A stretch of DNA of 64,000 nucleotides from Halobaculum limi (GTDB lineage: Archaea; Halobacteriota; Halobacteria; Halobacteriales; Haloferacaceae), in NCBI RefSeq assembly GCF_029490015.1, contig NZ_CP120468.1:1-64000 (forward strand). The letters run 5' to 3'. The notes under the pieces are model-generated. The model worked only from the letters and a program-made list of their open reading frames with translations. It did not search any database and had not been told where the DNA came from. Position numbers and translations under genes: made by a program. Within the stretch, counting starts at the first letter, position 1, and each line of letters begins with the position of its first letter. This document shows positions 51,742 to 60,835 of this stretch, one piece after another.

Positions 51742-53079
51742 TCACGCTGGTACTACAGTCCCTGTGCTCGGCGAGCCAACCACCGTCACACCAGTCGGCG
51801 AGTAGACGAGTGTATCACCGTTCTTCCCTTTCCCATCAATGCTCGTCTCGTTAACCGAGAGCGTCGCAGCCGGCGTCCCCAAGTCAGCAGTGTTGGTGTC
51901 TCCCAGCAGTACTGCTGAGTCGAGATTGATATCGCCGTTAGACTCGAGTACGACACCTCCGCCAGCATCGAACGTCGTTCCGACAGCGGAGATGTTGCCG
52001 TTGGTACTGGTGACCGTGATATCTCCGTTGCCGTTAGACTCGAGGATACCACCACTGATGTCGATATCTCCTTCGGCAGTCAGTGTGATCACATCGCCAT
52101 TCGCTCTGAAGTCAGCTCCTGAGGTTATCGTTTTCGCGGTGATATCAACCGCTGCACCGTTCGTTCGTACTTCCCCGACGGAAGGGTAGATCACAAGGTC
52201 GGTTGATGGGTCGTTGTACCCGCTTTCGAGTTCTTCCTTGGTCACGATTGTCTCGTTCTCGTCGTACACACCGTTGCCGTTCGCGTCGTCGAACGCACTT
52301 CCGTCTCCATCCCCATCCTCAGGGGCCGGCGCGGCGTCGATGTCGACAACGGTGACTGTGAGTGTTGTCGTATCGGTGTTCCCAGCACTGTCGGTGACCG
52401 TGAGCTCCAGCGACACCGTCTCATTAGCGGAGACATCATCCGGTGCAACGTACGTCGCATTCGGTGTGTTCGTCCCGTCCTCGGTGATCGACCCGGAACC
52501 GCTCGCGATCGCCCACGAGTAGCTTGTGATATTCTCCGCGTTGGTCGTGCTACCGGACCCATCGAGGGTAATGCTGAATCCCTCTCCAACTGCTGGGGGT
52601 GCAGCTGCGTCGGCGGTCACGGTGGACGATGCAGCCGGCGTCGGGAACGGAGTAGGCGTTGCTGTCGACCGGAGCGTCTGATACAGGCGGTCACCAGTCT
52701 CAGCTGAGACGAGGAGGACGTCGATATATCCGGAGAACGTGTGTGACAGCCGGACGCTGTCACCAACATCGAACGAACCGTCATCGAGGCCTGTCCCGTT
52801 CACTGTCGGGTCAGCGAGTGAAACTGGCCCTCGACGGTCCCCACCGCTGCGAAGGAGCAGCCGCGCTGAGTCGGTCTCGACTGAGGTCGTGCCGACGTGG
52901 GTAAGGGTGACGTTTGACGCCGTAACTTCGGTCTCGAGACTGAGCTGCGTCCGGTCCGACTGGGCACGGAGTTCAGCAGTCCCGAGAAGGACGCCACTCC
53001 CAGCTGTACTAGCGACGACGACGACAACCCCGACGAGCAAGACCGTCCCGATCGACTCTGTCGCGGCTCGATTATCCAT
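51742..53079 (-). CDS. Type IV pilin-like surface protein with PKD-type domain
   Basis: A 445-residue protein. The N-terminus MDNRAATESIGTVLLVGVVVVVAST is a class-III/pilin-type signal and hydrophobic core. A beta domain follows with an Ig/PKD-like fold (GEGFSITLDGSGSTTNAENITSYSWAI), then a Ca-binding-like DGDGDGSAFDDANGNGVYDENE. The C-terminal half is beta-helix-like with Asn/Gly-Asp repeats (SNGDINLDS). It is probably a pilus- or surface-displayed adhesin. The ATG at 53079 is chosen over 53094. It is divergent from another pilin-like gene. Confidence 0.78.
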   Translation of the reverse strand: MDNRAATESIGTVLLVGVVVVVASTAGSGVLLGTAELRAQSDRTQLSLETEVTASNVTLTHVGTTSVETDSARLLLRSGGDRRGPVSLADPTVNGTGLDDGSFDVGDSVRLSHTFSGYIDVLLVSAETGDRLYQTLRSTATPTPFPTPAASSTVTADAAAPPAVGEGFSITLDGSGSTTNAENITSYSWAIASGSGSITEDGTNTPNATYVAPDDVSANETVSLELTVTDSAGNTDTTTLTVTVVDIDAAPAPEDGDGDGSAFDDANGNGVYDENETIVTKEELESGYNDPSTDLVIYPSVGEVRTNGAAVDITAKTITSGADFRANGDVITLTAEGDIDISGGILESNGNGDITVTSTNGNISAVGTTFDAGGGVVLESNGDINLDSAVLLGDTNTADLGTPAATLSVNETSIDGKGKNGDTLVYSPTGVTVVGSPSTGTVVPA

Positions 53080-53221
53080 ATGGTCCCCGTGCACGACGGT
53101 GATTGCTGCACCAGCGTGCGAGTTACAGTGAACAGTACGTTCCAGTAAACAACTCTTTTGGTCCGTTCACTCAGCAATAGTGTCAGATTATCTCAGAAAC
53201 ACAGGTATGTGAGTACGAATA

Positions 53222-54070
53222 GTGTACGCCACTGTGCGTCAGTCGTTCTCCGATCGAGGGCAATCGACGGTGATCGGGTTCATCCTCATATTTGGTTTTC
53301 TGGTCGTCAGCTACTCCATCGTCCAGGCGTATGTCGTTCCAAATCAGAATGCGACGATTGAGTACAACCACTATCAAGAGGCGCGGTCAGATATGGTGGA
53401 TCTGTACGCTGGGATCGTCTCACTGAGCGCGTCTACACAAAGCGGGCAGGTGCTAGTCCCAGTATCGCTCGGCACTGAATACCCCGCTCGGCTGTTGTTT
53501 CTGAATCCACCGCCAGCATCTGGGCAACTCGGCACGTCAACACCCGGGTCGCTTCAGATCAGAACGGTCAACGGCACATCGAACACGACAGAGATCTGTG
53601 GAGGAACGTCGACATCGGGTCTGACATTCACGCCGGGGTATTACGTCTCCTCGCAGCCGTCTATCCGGTATGAACACGGCCTCTTGTATGTCGATACCAA
53701 CGACGGAGGATACGCGATTATCGATCACCAACCCGTTGTAGACGATACCTCAAACACGATCAACATCTATCGCCTTACTGGGCGGTTCGAGACGCGAGGT
53801 CGATCGACGACGCTGCCAGTCGAGCTCACGGGGACCAAAACCTACGGCCTCACAACGGTCAAGATAGAGGATAACGGGATCACCCTCCCGAGTAAGCTCC
53901 CCGCGACGGAGTGGAACGATCACATCCTCCCACCATCGATCGACGCGACTCAGAACGGCAGCAATATCGATCTCTCCGGGTTCAGTGGCGAGGAGTATAC
54001 ACTCCGGTGTTACACCGTCGGACTCGGCGAACAGCCACCAACGGAGTTTCGACACTCGACCACGAGGTGA
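53222..54070 (+). CDS. Pilin-like surface protein (DUF7289-like)
   Basis: A 282-residue protein starting with DRGQSTVIGFILIFGFLVVSYSI, a type IV pilin-like signal and core helix, followed by a beta-rich ectodomain. It resembles the haloarchaeal DUF7289 class of pilin-like proteins. The start is GTG at 53222; a GTG at 53234 is also possible. It is divergent from 51742-53079 with 142 bp between, so the two may be co-regulated surface proteins. Confidence 0.72.
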   Translation: MYATVRQSFSDRGQSTVIGFILIFGFLVVSYSIVQAYVVPNQNATIEYNHYQEARSDMVDLYAGIVSLSASTQSGQVLVPVSLGTEYPARLLFLNPPPASGQLGTSTPGSLQIRTVNGTSNTTEICGGTSTSGLTFTPGYYVSSQPSIRYEHGLLYVDTNDGGYAIIDHQPVVDDTSNTINIYRLTGRFETRGRSTTLPVELTGTKTYGLTTVKIEDNGITLPSKLPATEWNDHILPPSIDATQNGSNIDLSGFSGEEYTLRCYTVGLGEQPPTEFRHSTTR

Positions 54071-54447
54071 CGCTCGGGGGAAGTAGGGTCGAGCCGGCAG
54101 TGACAATCAGTTAATTTTGCGTATTCATCACGCTAAGAGAGCAGGAGTACAGAAACAGCGGGATCAGGACTCCAGAGGACGGCAACCGACTACAGATTAG
54201 TTCGCGACTCTCTCGTACACGCTGAGCAAGAGACATCGGCCCCACTGCAGTCATCCGGGTGGGATTGGAAGGGGCCGCCGGGTCAACGAAGACGGGCGAT
54301 GCAAGGACCGCAGGCGAACTCCGTGAGCCGAGGACCACAGCGAGCCCCGCAAGTTGAGCCGGCGGGGGCTTCCGCAGACACCGTTGCAGACCCTCACACG
54401 CCGTTTGACGCCGTGCATACTTGCTGGCGAACGGATTGCGTCTACTC
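54071..54447. other. Gene-free interval with repeat copy B
   Basis: No supported gene. It contains the second 114-bp repeat (54258-54371) and the start region of the large ATPase. Everything else is arginine/serine-rich in all frames. Confidence 0.5.
54258..54371. repeat. 114-bp repeat, copy B
   Basis: Matches 45911-46024 at 107 of 114 positions without gaps, in the same orientation. It ends 76 bp upstream of the GTG of the VirD4/HerA-like gene. The internal stem is weaker than in copy A. Confidence 0.85.
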
Positions 54448-57400
54448 GTGCCCACAGACCGCCAGTATCTCCAGATCACACCAAGTGGCGAGCCGCTCCC
54501 TGCCGACCGCATCACCGACCAGTTCGAACAACTTCATCGCGCCGTCGGCGACCACACGATCGAGATCTGTCTCGTCAGCGATGGCGAGGACGTCCACTAC
54601 TTCATAGGAACGGCCACGGCCGCCTTCGATTCACTTCGCCGCGTCATCAATCGGATTATCCCGGATACGTACGCTCGCGAGCTAACGAACACCGACCCAC
54701 TCGAACACCTGCTTGATGACACAGCTGCTATCGCCGAACTCAACGGGGTTGGCGAGCGCCGGCTTGACTGGCAGACCCGTCTGCGCCCACCCTCGTATTC
54801 GGATGCGCCCGAGCAACACGAGACGTCGCGGATGAAAGACGCCCCCGGCCTTCCGCTCGCCTCTATCGCAGAGGCACTCGCTGCCAGCACGACACCTGCT
54901 GCGTACCAGGCGCTGCTCGTCCCCAAACCCGATTGGAGCGGTGAAGCAGAAGCCCGCGTGCGTCGCATCGACCAAACCCGAGATACGATCGGCCAGCAGC
55001 TTGCGGGCTTCATCCTCCCACCCGAAGATGACGAGTACACGGCCGATCGACACTCGCCGAAACACTCTGCTCACCGGCGTGGTGACGCGGGGAGCATCCC
55101 CGGTACGCGCATCGACGCTATCCTCGCGAAATCCAGCGGCCACTCCTACGACGTGAATGCTCGACTGCTCGCGAGCGGGCCACAAGCGCACGCGATTGTC
55201 ACTGACCTCGCAGCCACCTTCACGGCTGTCGGCGGCGACTTCTATGCGCTGCGTGCTCCGGCCGAGACCGAGCCCACAGAGCCCCTCCAAAGCGCTATCA
55301 CTGACCGGCGACTTCGGACCCTCCCACTCAGCCGCCGCCTCGCGACGCACATCCCCCTCGTCAGTAATCGCTCACCGAAGATTGTCGCCGACGCGACGAC
55401 CGCCCCACACTTCGCCCTGCTTGATGGCGCAACCCTCACCCAGCCTGCAAGCCGTGCGCTTGGAGCGCTCCACAGCGACCAAACCGGGTTCGCCCCACCA
55501 CCCGAACAAACGCTCAGTCAGTACGACCACGGCCTCGAACTCGGCACTCCAAGGCGTCGCGATGGGACGACTGACCGCTCGACAGTCGCCCTCCCACCCA
55601 GCCTGCAACCGCTGCACACGGCGTGGTTCGGGAAGACCGGCTCTGGGAAATCGACGGCACTCACCCGTGCCATCACAGCCAACCACGCGGCCACTGCGGG
55701 CGCGGACATCTGCATCCTCCCGAAGGGCGATGAGATGGCAGAAACGCTTCTGCGCACCCACTACGCCGCGCACGGGTCGTTGGAGGACGTCTACTACTTC
55801 GACTGCAGCGAGACCCTCCCCGCGGTCTCGATGTTCGATATCCGCGATGCGCTTGCGGCTGGCGTTCCCCGAACCACCGCAGTACAGGACGTCACCGATC
55901 ACTATCTCGAACTCCTCCGCGCTGTCACGGGTGCAGAGTCGTTCGATAGTGCCGTCCGCTCGCCAGACGTCATTCGCTATCTCGTGAAGGCGCTGTTCGA
56001 CCCGGAGTACGGCGCAGATGCCTTCACACACCGCGATCTCGAGCAGACAATCCACCGCTTTCGTCGGGAGGCCACGCCGCCACTCGTCAGTGATGATGAC
56101 CTCCGCGGGATGCTCGAGGGCGTCGCCGAAAACGACCAGCGAGCGTTCGACCATATTATGCAGGGGGTTGCCAACCGCGTCGAGAAAATCCCGCTTGACG
56201 ACCGCCTCGCTCGCGTGTTCAATCACGTCTCCCGCGATGACGGCCCGCACTTCGACCTCACGAGTGTCCTCGATGAGGATGCACTCGTTATCCTTGATAC
56301 GGGCGGCCTTCGCTCGAAGAGCCAGCAGTCGCTTGCACTCGTCCTCCTGTCTAAGCTGTGGACATCACTTCGAGAGCGCCAACGCCGCTCGAGCGGCGAC
56401 CTCCCACTGGTTAACCTGTATGTGGAGGAAGCAGCCTCACTCGCTGTTTCAGACCTCCTGAGCGACCTCCTTGCACAGTCGCGCTCGTTCGGCCTTGGCA
56501 TCACGCTCGCGATGCAGTTTCCGGGGCAGTTGCGCGAGGCCGACCCCAGGGCATACAGCGAGGTGATGAACAACGTCTCCACGCTCGTCACGGGCAATGT
56601 CGCGCTCGACACCCGACTGCAGCAACGTCTGGCGACTGATGAGACGCCTGCTGAGGAGGTGGGCACGCGACTGCGAGCGCTCTCTCGGGGTGAATGGCTC
56701 GTCACACTTCCCGCCCCATTCAACGAGCCAGAGCCACAGCCGTTCGTCGTGAACTCACTGCCGTTGCCGGCCGGGCACCCGGATGCACCACGTGGGTTCA
56801 CCGACGCCCGCGAGTGTGCGTTCGACGCTGAACACGAAACAGCCTGTCTCCGAACCCAGAACGAGTCAGCGCTCACGCTCGACGAGACGGGAACCGCGGA
56901 CACGGTGGGGGTGGCGAGCAAACCTGGCAGTGACCGACCGACTGGGCTCATCGACTCTGCGTTGCCGTTCACCGACCGCCTGCCGAACGGGGTTCGATAC
57001 GAGGAGACCGCCCACGCCATCGCCTGTACGGACTGTGACGGACTGTATGAGCCGACTGTCGAAGGCATCCGTAGCGCCGTCGACTGCTGTGGAGATCTCG
57101 AAAAACTCGACCGTGACCAAGTCCCTGTCTGTGCGCTGCCGCTCACGATCTCTGAGGGCGACCGTATCGCCTCCGGGTGTACGCATCAGCAGCTGCTCTT
57201 TCTCCAGGCAGTGTATGCGGGCCAACACGGCCGCCTCGACCCGCTCGCGTTCGACCTGCGTCGCGACGGGATGAACACGCTCCAGCGTGACTGTGGGCTC
57301 GGCGAGGCGGCTGTCGAACGCCTCATTGACGCCGGCCTCCTCCGCCACGACACCGATGCACCGCGGACGCTCTACACTGTGACGCCTGCCGGGCGGGAGA

Positions 57401-57912
57401 TCCTCAACGAACCGCATCGCAGCGGTGACGTGCACGGCCACGGGCTTGGTGACGTCGCGGAGTCGAGTCTCCACACGCTGATGGTCGACCTCGGGCGGCG
57501 CTACATCGAGCAGGCGTTCGTTGCCGACGCGGACTCTGCAGCCGTCGAGGTCGACACCTACTACGATGTCGACGGTGGAGACGTCCGGTACGACGCCGTC
57601 GGCCTCGACAGCGAGGGGGCGATTGTCGTCACGCTGGAGGCCGAGCGGGCGAACAACGACCGCTACACGGCGGCACCGGCTGACTACGACAAGCTTGCCG
57701 CCCCTGAGCCGGAGGCGGCGGTCTGGGTGACGCGCAATCGGGCGGACGCGTATCTGGTGTTGCTGGCGTTGAACAACCCGAGCGACGACCACCCGCGTGT
57801 CAAAAAAGAGTACAGCGAAAACTCACCGCCGAGTCGCTGGCAGATCGACGAACCGGGCTTCACCGAGATTCACACCGCAGGGACGCTGGAACGAGACCTT
57901 CGCGACGACTGA
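54448..57912 (+). CDS. VirD4/TraG/HerA-like ATPase with C-terminal domains
   Basis: A 1154-residue motor ATPase. The long N-terminal region (about 1-370) is unassigned. The RecA-like ATPase domain has Walker A GKTGSGKST at about 395 and Walker B LYVEEAA at about 658, plus LAMQFPGQL, as in VirD4/TraG/HerA-type DNA pumps. A winged-helix-like segment (about 965-1005) and a C-terminal domain with DAVGLDSEGAIVVTLEAE (possible PD-(D/E)xK-like nuclease core) follow. The GTG at 54448 gives MPTDRQYLQI; the TTG at 54421 adds 9 residues. It is the likely coupling protein of the transfer system. Confidence 0.8.
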   Translation: MPTDRQYLQITPSGEPLPADRITDQFEQLHRAVGDHTIEICLVSDGEDVHYFIGTATAAFDSLRRVINRIIPDTYARELTNTDPLEHLLDDTAAIAELNGVGERRLDWQTRLRPPSYSDAPEQHETSRMKDAPGLPLASIAEALAASTTPAAYQALLVPKPDWSGEAEARVRRIDQTRDTIGQQLAGFILPPEDDEYTADRHSPKHSAHRRGDAGSIPGTRIDAILAKSSGHSYDVNARLLASGPQAHAIVTDLAATFTAVGGDFYALRAPAETEPTEPLQSAITDRRLRTLPLSRRLATHIPLVSNRSPKIVADATTAPHFALLDGATLTQPASRALGALHSDQTGFAPPPEQTLSQYDHGLELGTPRRRDGTTDRSTVALPPSLQPLHTAWFGKTGSGKSTALTRAITANHAATAGADICILPKGDEMAETLLRTHYAAHGSLEDVYYFDCSETLPAVSMFDIRDALAAGVPRTTAVQDVTDHYLELLRAVTGAESFDSAVRSPDVIRYLVKALFDPEYGADAFTHRDLEQTIHRFRREATPPLVSDDDLRGMLEGVAENDQRAFDHIMQGVANRVEKIPLDDRLARVFNHVSRDDGPHFDLTSVLDEDALVILDTGGLRSKSQQSLALVLLSKLWTSLRERQRRSSGDLPLVNLYVEEAASLAVSDLLSDLLAQSRSFGLGITLAMQFPGQLREADPRAYSEVMNNVSTLVTGNVALDTRLQQRLATDETPAEEVGTRLRALSRGEWLVTLPAPFNEPEPQPFVVNSLPLPAGHPDAPRGFTDARECAFDAEHETACLRTQNESALTLDETGTADTVGVASKPGSDRPTGLIDSALPFTDRLPNGVRYEETAHAIACTDCDGLYEPTVEGIRSAVDCCGDLEKLDRDQVPVCALPLTISEGDRIASGCTHQQLLFLQAVYAGQHGRLDPLAFDLRRDGMNTLQRDCGLGEAAVERLIDAGLLRHDTDAPRTLYTVTPAGREILNEPHRSGDVHGHGLGDVAESSLHTLMVDLGRRYIEQAFVADADSAAVEVDTYYDVDGGDVRYDAVGLDSEGAIVVTLEAERANNDRYTAAPADYDKLAAPEPEAAVWVTRNRADAYLVLLALNNPSDDHPRVKKEYSENSPPSRWQIDEPGFTEIHTAGTLERDLRDD

Positions 57913-58084
57913 GGGTTCGGGGTCGCGTCGTCGGGTGCACACCACGCGACGAGACAGCGGCTGTCACTATCGGTTACGACTACCGACTATCCACTTCGGT
58001 GTCTGTGCGTACTCGTCCCCCGCGCTGGATGTGTCGACTGCAAATTATGAGCGGGGGATACGAGGGTGCTGGTTGTACCCTCTG

Positions 58085-58095
58085 TTCGTACACCC
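58085..58095 (+). repeat. TTCGTACACCC repeat, copy 1
   Basis: TTCGTACACCC, followed by CCTT. One of three copies in the gene-poor interval. Confidence 0.45.
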
Positions 58096-58334
58096 CTTCG
58101 AGAGGCCTCCTCGCGCCCGGTTTACGGCATCGCTGATAGCGCTATCCCTGGGCTGGCGGCGTACAAACCCCCGTATCCTCCGCTTTAGCGTGATACAGGG
58201 GGTGTGACCGAGCAATCGCAGTGATCGGGTGTGTCTCTGTCGTCGGCGAGTATGGTGTTTGGCCACGTCGAGGCCTGAGACAGCCAGCATCGCAGTCTCG
58301 CTGTTGTAGATGTTGGCTCGATCTGGCTCCGTGA

Positions 58335-58345
58335 TTCGTACACCC
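58335..58345 (+). repeat. TTCGTACACCC repeat, copy 2
   Basis: TTCGTACACCC in the same orientation, 250 bp from copy 1. Confidence 0.45.
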
Positions 58346-58771
58346 CTGGATCCGGGCGTTTCGGATGCTGAGCGGGGCTTTCGCTGATCGGGATCGTTCT
58401 GGGCGGTGAGCCTCTGCCCAGCCATCGGATCGTCCGTGTGTGGGGTGTAGGGCTCCGTTTGGTCGTGTTTCGGTGCTTCACTCCTGTGCCGTCGATGCTT
58501 GAGCCGCGTCGCTGATCTGCCGATACACCGTCTGAGTATGGCTATTTCGGCACATTCACGTCGTCGACGCGGCGTCGTTGTCAGCCCGCCCTGATTGTGA
58601 GCCTGCTGAAGACGCGTCCGTTGCGGCGTCTACCGACTGTCTGCTTGCGAGGGCTCTTGACTGATGTCGTTCGATGGTGGGTGATCTGGTAAAGCGGAGT
58701 TCGGCGGAAACCGTACCGACATCTCTTTCCCCCGATTCGCCCGATTTCAGCAGATACGCGCCTGTTGTAGA

Positions 58772-58782
58772 GGGTGTACGAA
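58772..58782 (-). repeat. TTCGTACACCC repeat, copy 3 (inverted)
   Basis: GGGTGTACGAA, the reverse complement of copies 1 and 2, about 165 bp before the next gene. Confidence 0.4.
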
Positions 58783-58945
58783 ATCAGGGTGTGTGCAGAC
58801 AGTTGGTTGACTGGTCGCTGGGAGGGTAACCACCCCTGACAAGCCCCGCTGTACAGCCATCGGATCCGGCCGCTTACACAGGACTGCCCTGCCTGTCGGC
58901 CGGCGGCGCACGTTCATTACCTCCCTTCGCCTACAGGCGGCGACG

Positions 58946-60352
58946 ATGCCAACGCCACACCCCACCGACGCGGCCGCGAACGACCCGCGAGCAACGACGA
59001 CGCGCCGGACGCTGCTGGCGGCGGGCGCACTTGCCGTTGGCAGTCTGAGCGGCTGTCTCGGACGCGTCGCGAGTGCTGTGACCGAGACGGGCGCATCGCC
59101 GGCGGCGTTCTACGCCGGCGACCGGCGTGCGACTGGCGCCGACAGGAACGGCGACGCCGACGACCGACACCGGGCGTACCACCCCAGTGAGCCGACCGTT
59201 CGACACGTCCCGTCACGGATCCGCGGTGCGGTGGGGCCGTTCGCGGGGCGACTCGACCTCGATGGCTGGACGACGACCGCCGAGATGAGAGCCCAGAACC
59301 ACAACTCCTCGCGGTCGAACCGGACCCAGCCCGTCGCCTTCGATGACTTCGAGGACGATGACAGCGACGACGACGGGGTCGGCGACGGGTCCGAAGAGGA
59401 CGTGGACCTCCTGTTCAACTACCTCGGCGGCGACCCGGTGATCGCCGAGCGATTCGCCATTAGCGTTCCCGATGCGCGGCTGCCCGGTGGGCGGGCGTTA
59501 GCGGACGAACTCACTCCCGCACGGCTCGTCGCCTACCTTACTGGTGACCCGGACGACGGGCTGTGTCAGGCGGCGCGACGCGGCGAGGGCGTCGTCCACC
59601 GCGACATCGCGTGTCGCAACGTACTCTCGGCCAGATTGGCCGAGGAGAACGACAAAGGGCGGCTTGTCCGCGCCACCACCGACGCCGACGGTGTCGTGGT
59701 CACCGGGACCAACGGCGACGATCCGGACGGCGCAGCAATGGTGTTTGTCGCGGAAGGCGGGCAGGAAACTGGTGGCGACGCCGACGACTGGGGGCGCGAG
59801 GTGACACCCGGCGCGGCTCGCTCTGAGGGCGAGAGTGCCAGTATGACGGCGACACTCGTCTGTCCCGTGTTCGCGAGACCGCCAGACTGCCCGACAGGAA
59901 TGCCGGCGCTGCTACACCTCCGCCGCTGTCGCCACGACGGCCAGCTCCTGTACGTCGGTGGGTGGACCGTCGACGACGGGGCGCTGTACGAGGACGCCGC
60001 GACGCTGCTGGTTGGTGAGGGCCCGACCGAGGTCGTCGGTGTGTCACCGGCCGACATCGAGCGAGTGGCCGGCGGCGGCGACCTCGACGGCGACGGGTAC
60101 GGCGACCTGCTCGCACAGCGGTTCGGCCGCGACCGGAGCCGCTACGGTGTGACGCTGTTCAGCGGTGTTCACGATCCGGAGTCGGCAGCGCTGCCGCGGG
60201 CGCTCCGCAGCATCGTCCGGGACCACGCGGGTGACCTACGCAATAGTGTCGTGAGCGCACTCGACGCACCCGTCGTCCATCTCGCGGCCGCCGGCGCGTC
60301 CAATGAAGTGAAGTTCAAAGCCGGTGCTGAACTGTCCGGCCAGGTGAACTAA
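58946..60352 (+). CDS. Tat lipoprotein of unknown function
   Basis: A 468-residue secreted protein. The N-terminus has TTRRTLLAAGALAVGSLSGC, a Tat signal with lipobox Cys at about residue 37. An acidic Asp-rich segment (about 130-150) and beta-rich domains follow. Near residue 375 GGGDLDGDGYGDLL resembles an FG-GAP/integrin-like Ca-binding repeat, of which only one copy is clear. The ATG at 58946 is good. Function unknown; probably cell-surface. Confidence 0.75.
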   Translation: MPTPHPTDAAANDPRATTTRRTLLAAGALAVGSLSGCLGRVASAVTETGASPAAFYAGDRRATGADRNGDADDRHRAYHPSEPTVRHVPSRIRGAVGPFAGRLDLDGWTTTAEMRAQNHNSSRSNRTQPVAFDDFEDDDSDDDGVGDGSEEDVDLLFNYLGGDPVIAERFAISVPDARLPGGRALADELTPARLVAYLTGDPDDGLCQAARRGEGVVHRDIACRNVLSARLAEENDKGRLVRATTDADGVVVTGTNGDDPDGAAMVFVAEGGQETGGDADDWGREVTPGAARSEGESASMTATLVCPVFARPPDCPTGMPALLHLRRCRHDGQLLYVGGWTVDDGALYEDAATLLVGEGPTEVVGVSPADIERVAGGGDLDGDGYGDLLAQRFGRDRSRYGVTLFSGVHDPESAALPRALRSIVRDHAGDLRNSVVSALDAPVVHLAAAGASNEVKFKAGAELSGQVN

Positions 60353-60835
60353 GCGGGCGGTGGTTCTCGGTGGTTGGTCCGCAGCATTGTGCGGTTTTGC
60401 ATCGCAGGTCTATCCACGAGGACACCGGAGCTCACTATCAGCCATCCCTCATCGTGGAGCGGTCGGACCGATGCTCGCATAGTCGATAGGAGCGACTACC
60501 CCCTCACCGCCGGCCGTCGCGGGTGAAGAACTATGGAGAGACAGTCGCACGCTGGCCGAACAACAGGTAAGGAACACGAGGAACATCTGTTCGCCGGCGT
60601 CAGGATCACACACGGAGTAGGGGAGGTGCCGTAGGTCATCGTGTCGCTTCGTCGCAGACCGTCCGCCATCGCCGTCGACGTGACCGTCACCAGCCCGGAC
60701 AGAACCACATCGCTGACGACGGTGATTCGGTCGCGGTGACGCCGACAACCGGGGTGGTTTGTCCATCAACCAATCTACTGTAAATTACTTCGACGATCCC
60801 GTCATTTTTCACTCTCCAGCGGTGGCATAGAGTGG
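60353..60835. other. Gene-free interval upstream of the large kinase
   Basis: No supported gene; a 106-codon minus-strand frame (60449-60769) has no recognisable features. An AT-rich tract at 60778-60790 probably contains the kinase promoter. Confidence 0.4.

Larger units (their letters stand above)
57913..58945. other. Gene-poor kilobase with short repeats
   Basis: No supported gene. The motif TTCGTACACCC occurs at 58085 and 58335 and inverted at 58772-58782. Related sequence (GTACAAACCCCCG) is at 58154. The region may be an origin, transfer site or decayed DNA. Confidence 0.45.

Noticed and set aside
58045-58425. 126-codon minus-strand frame in the gene-poor kilobase
   Set aside because: Arginine-rich shadow without domain features; overlaps other equally poor frames.
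60449-60769. 106-codon minus-strand frame before the large kinase
   Set aside because: Random-looking composition, no conserved pattern, and no start signal.
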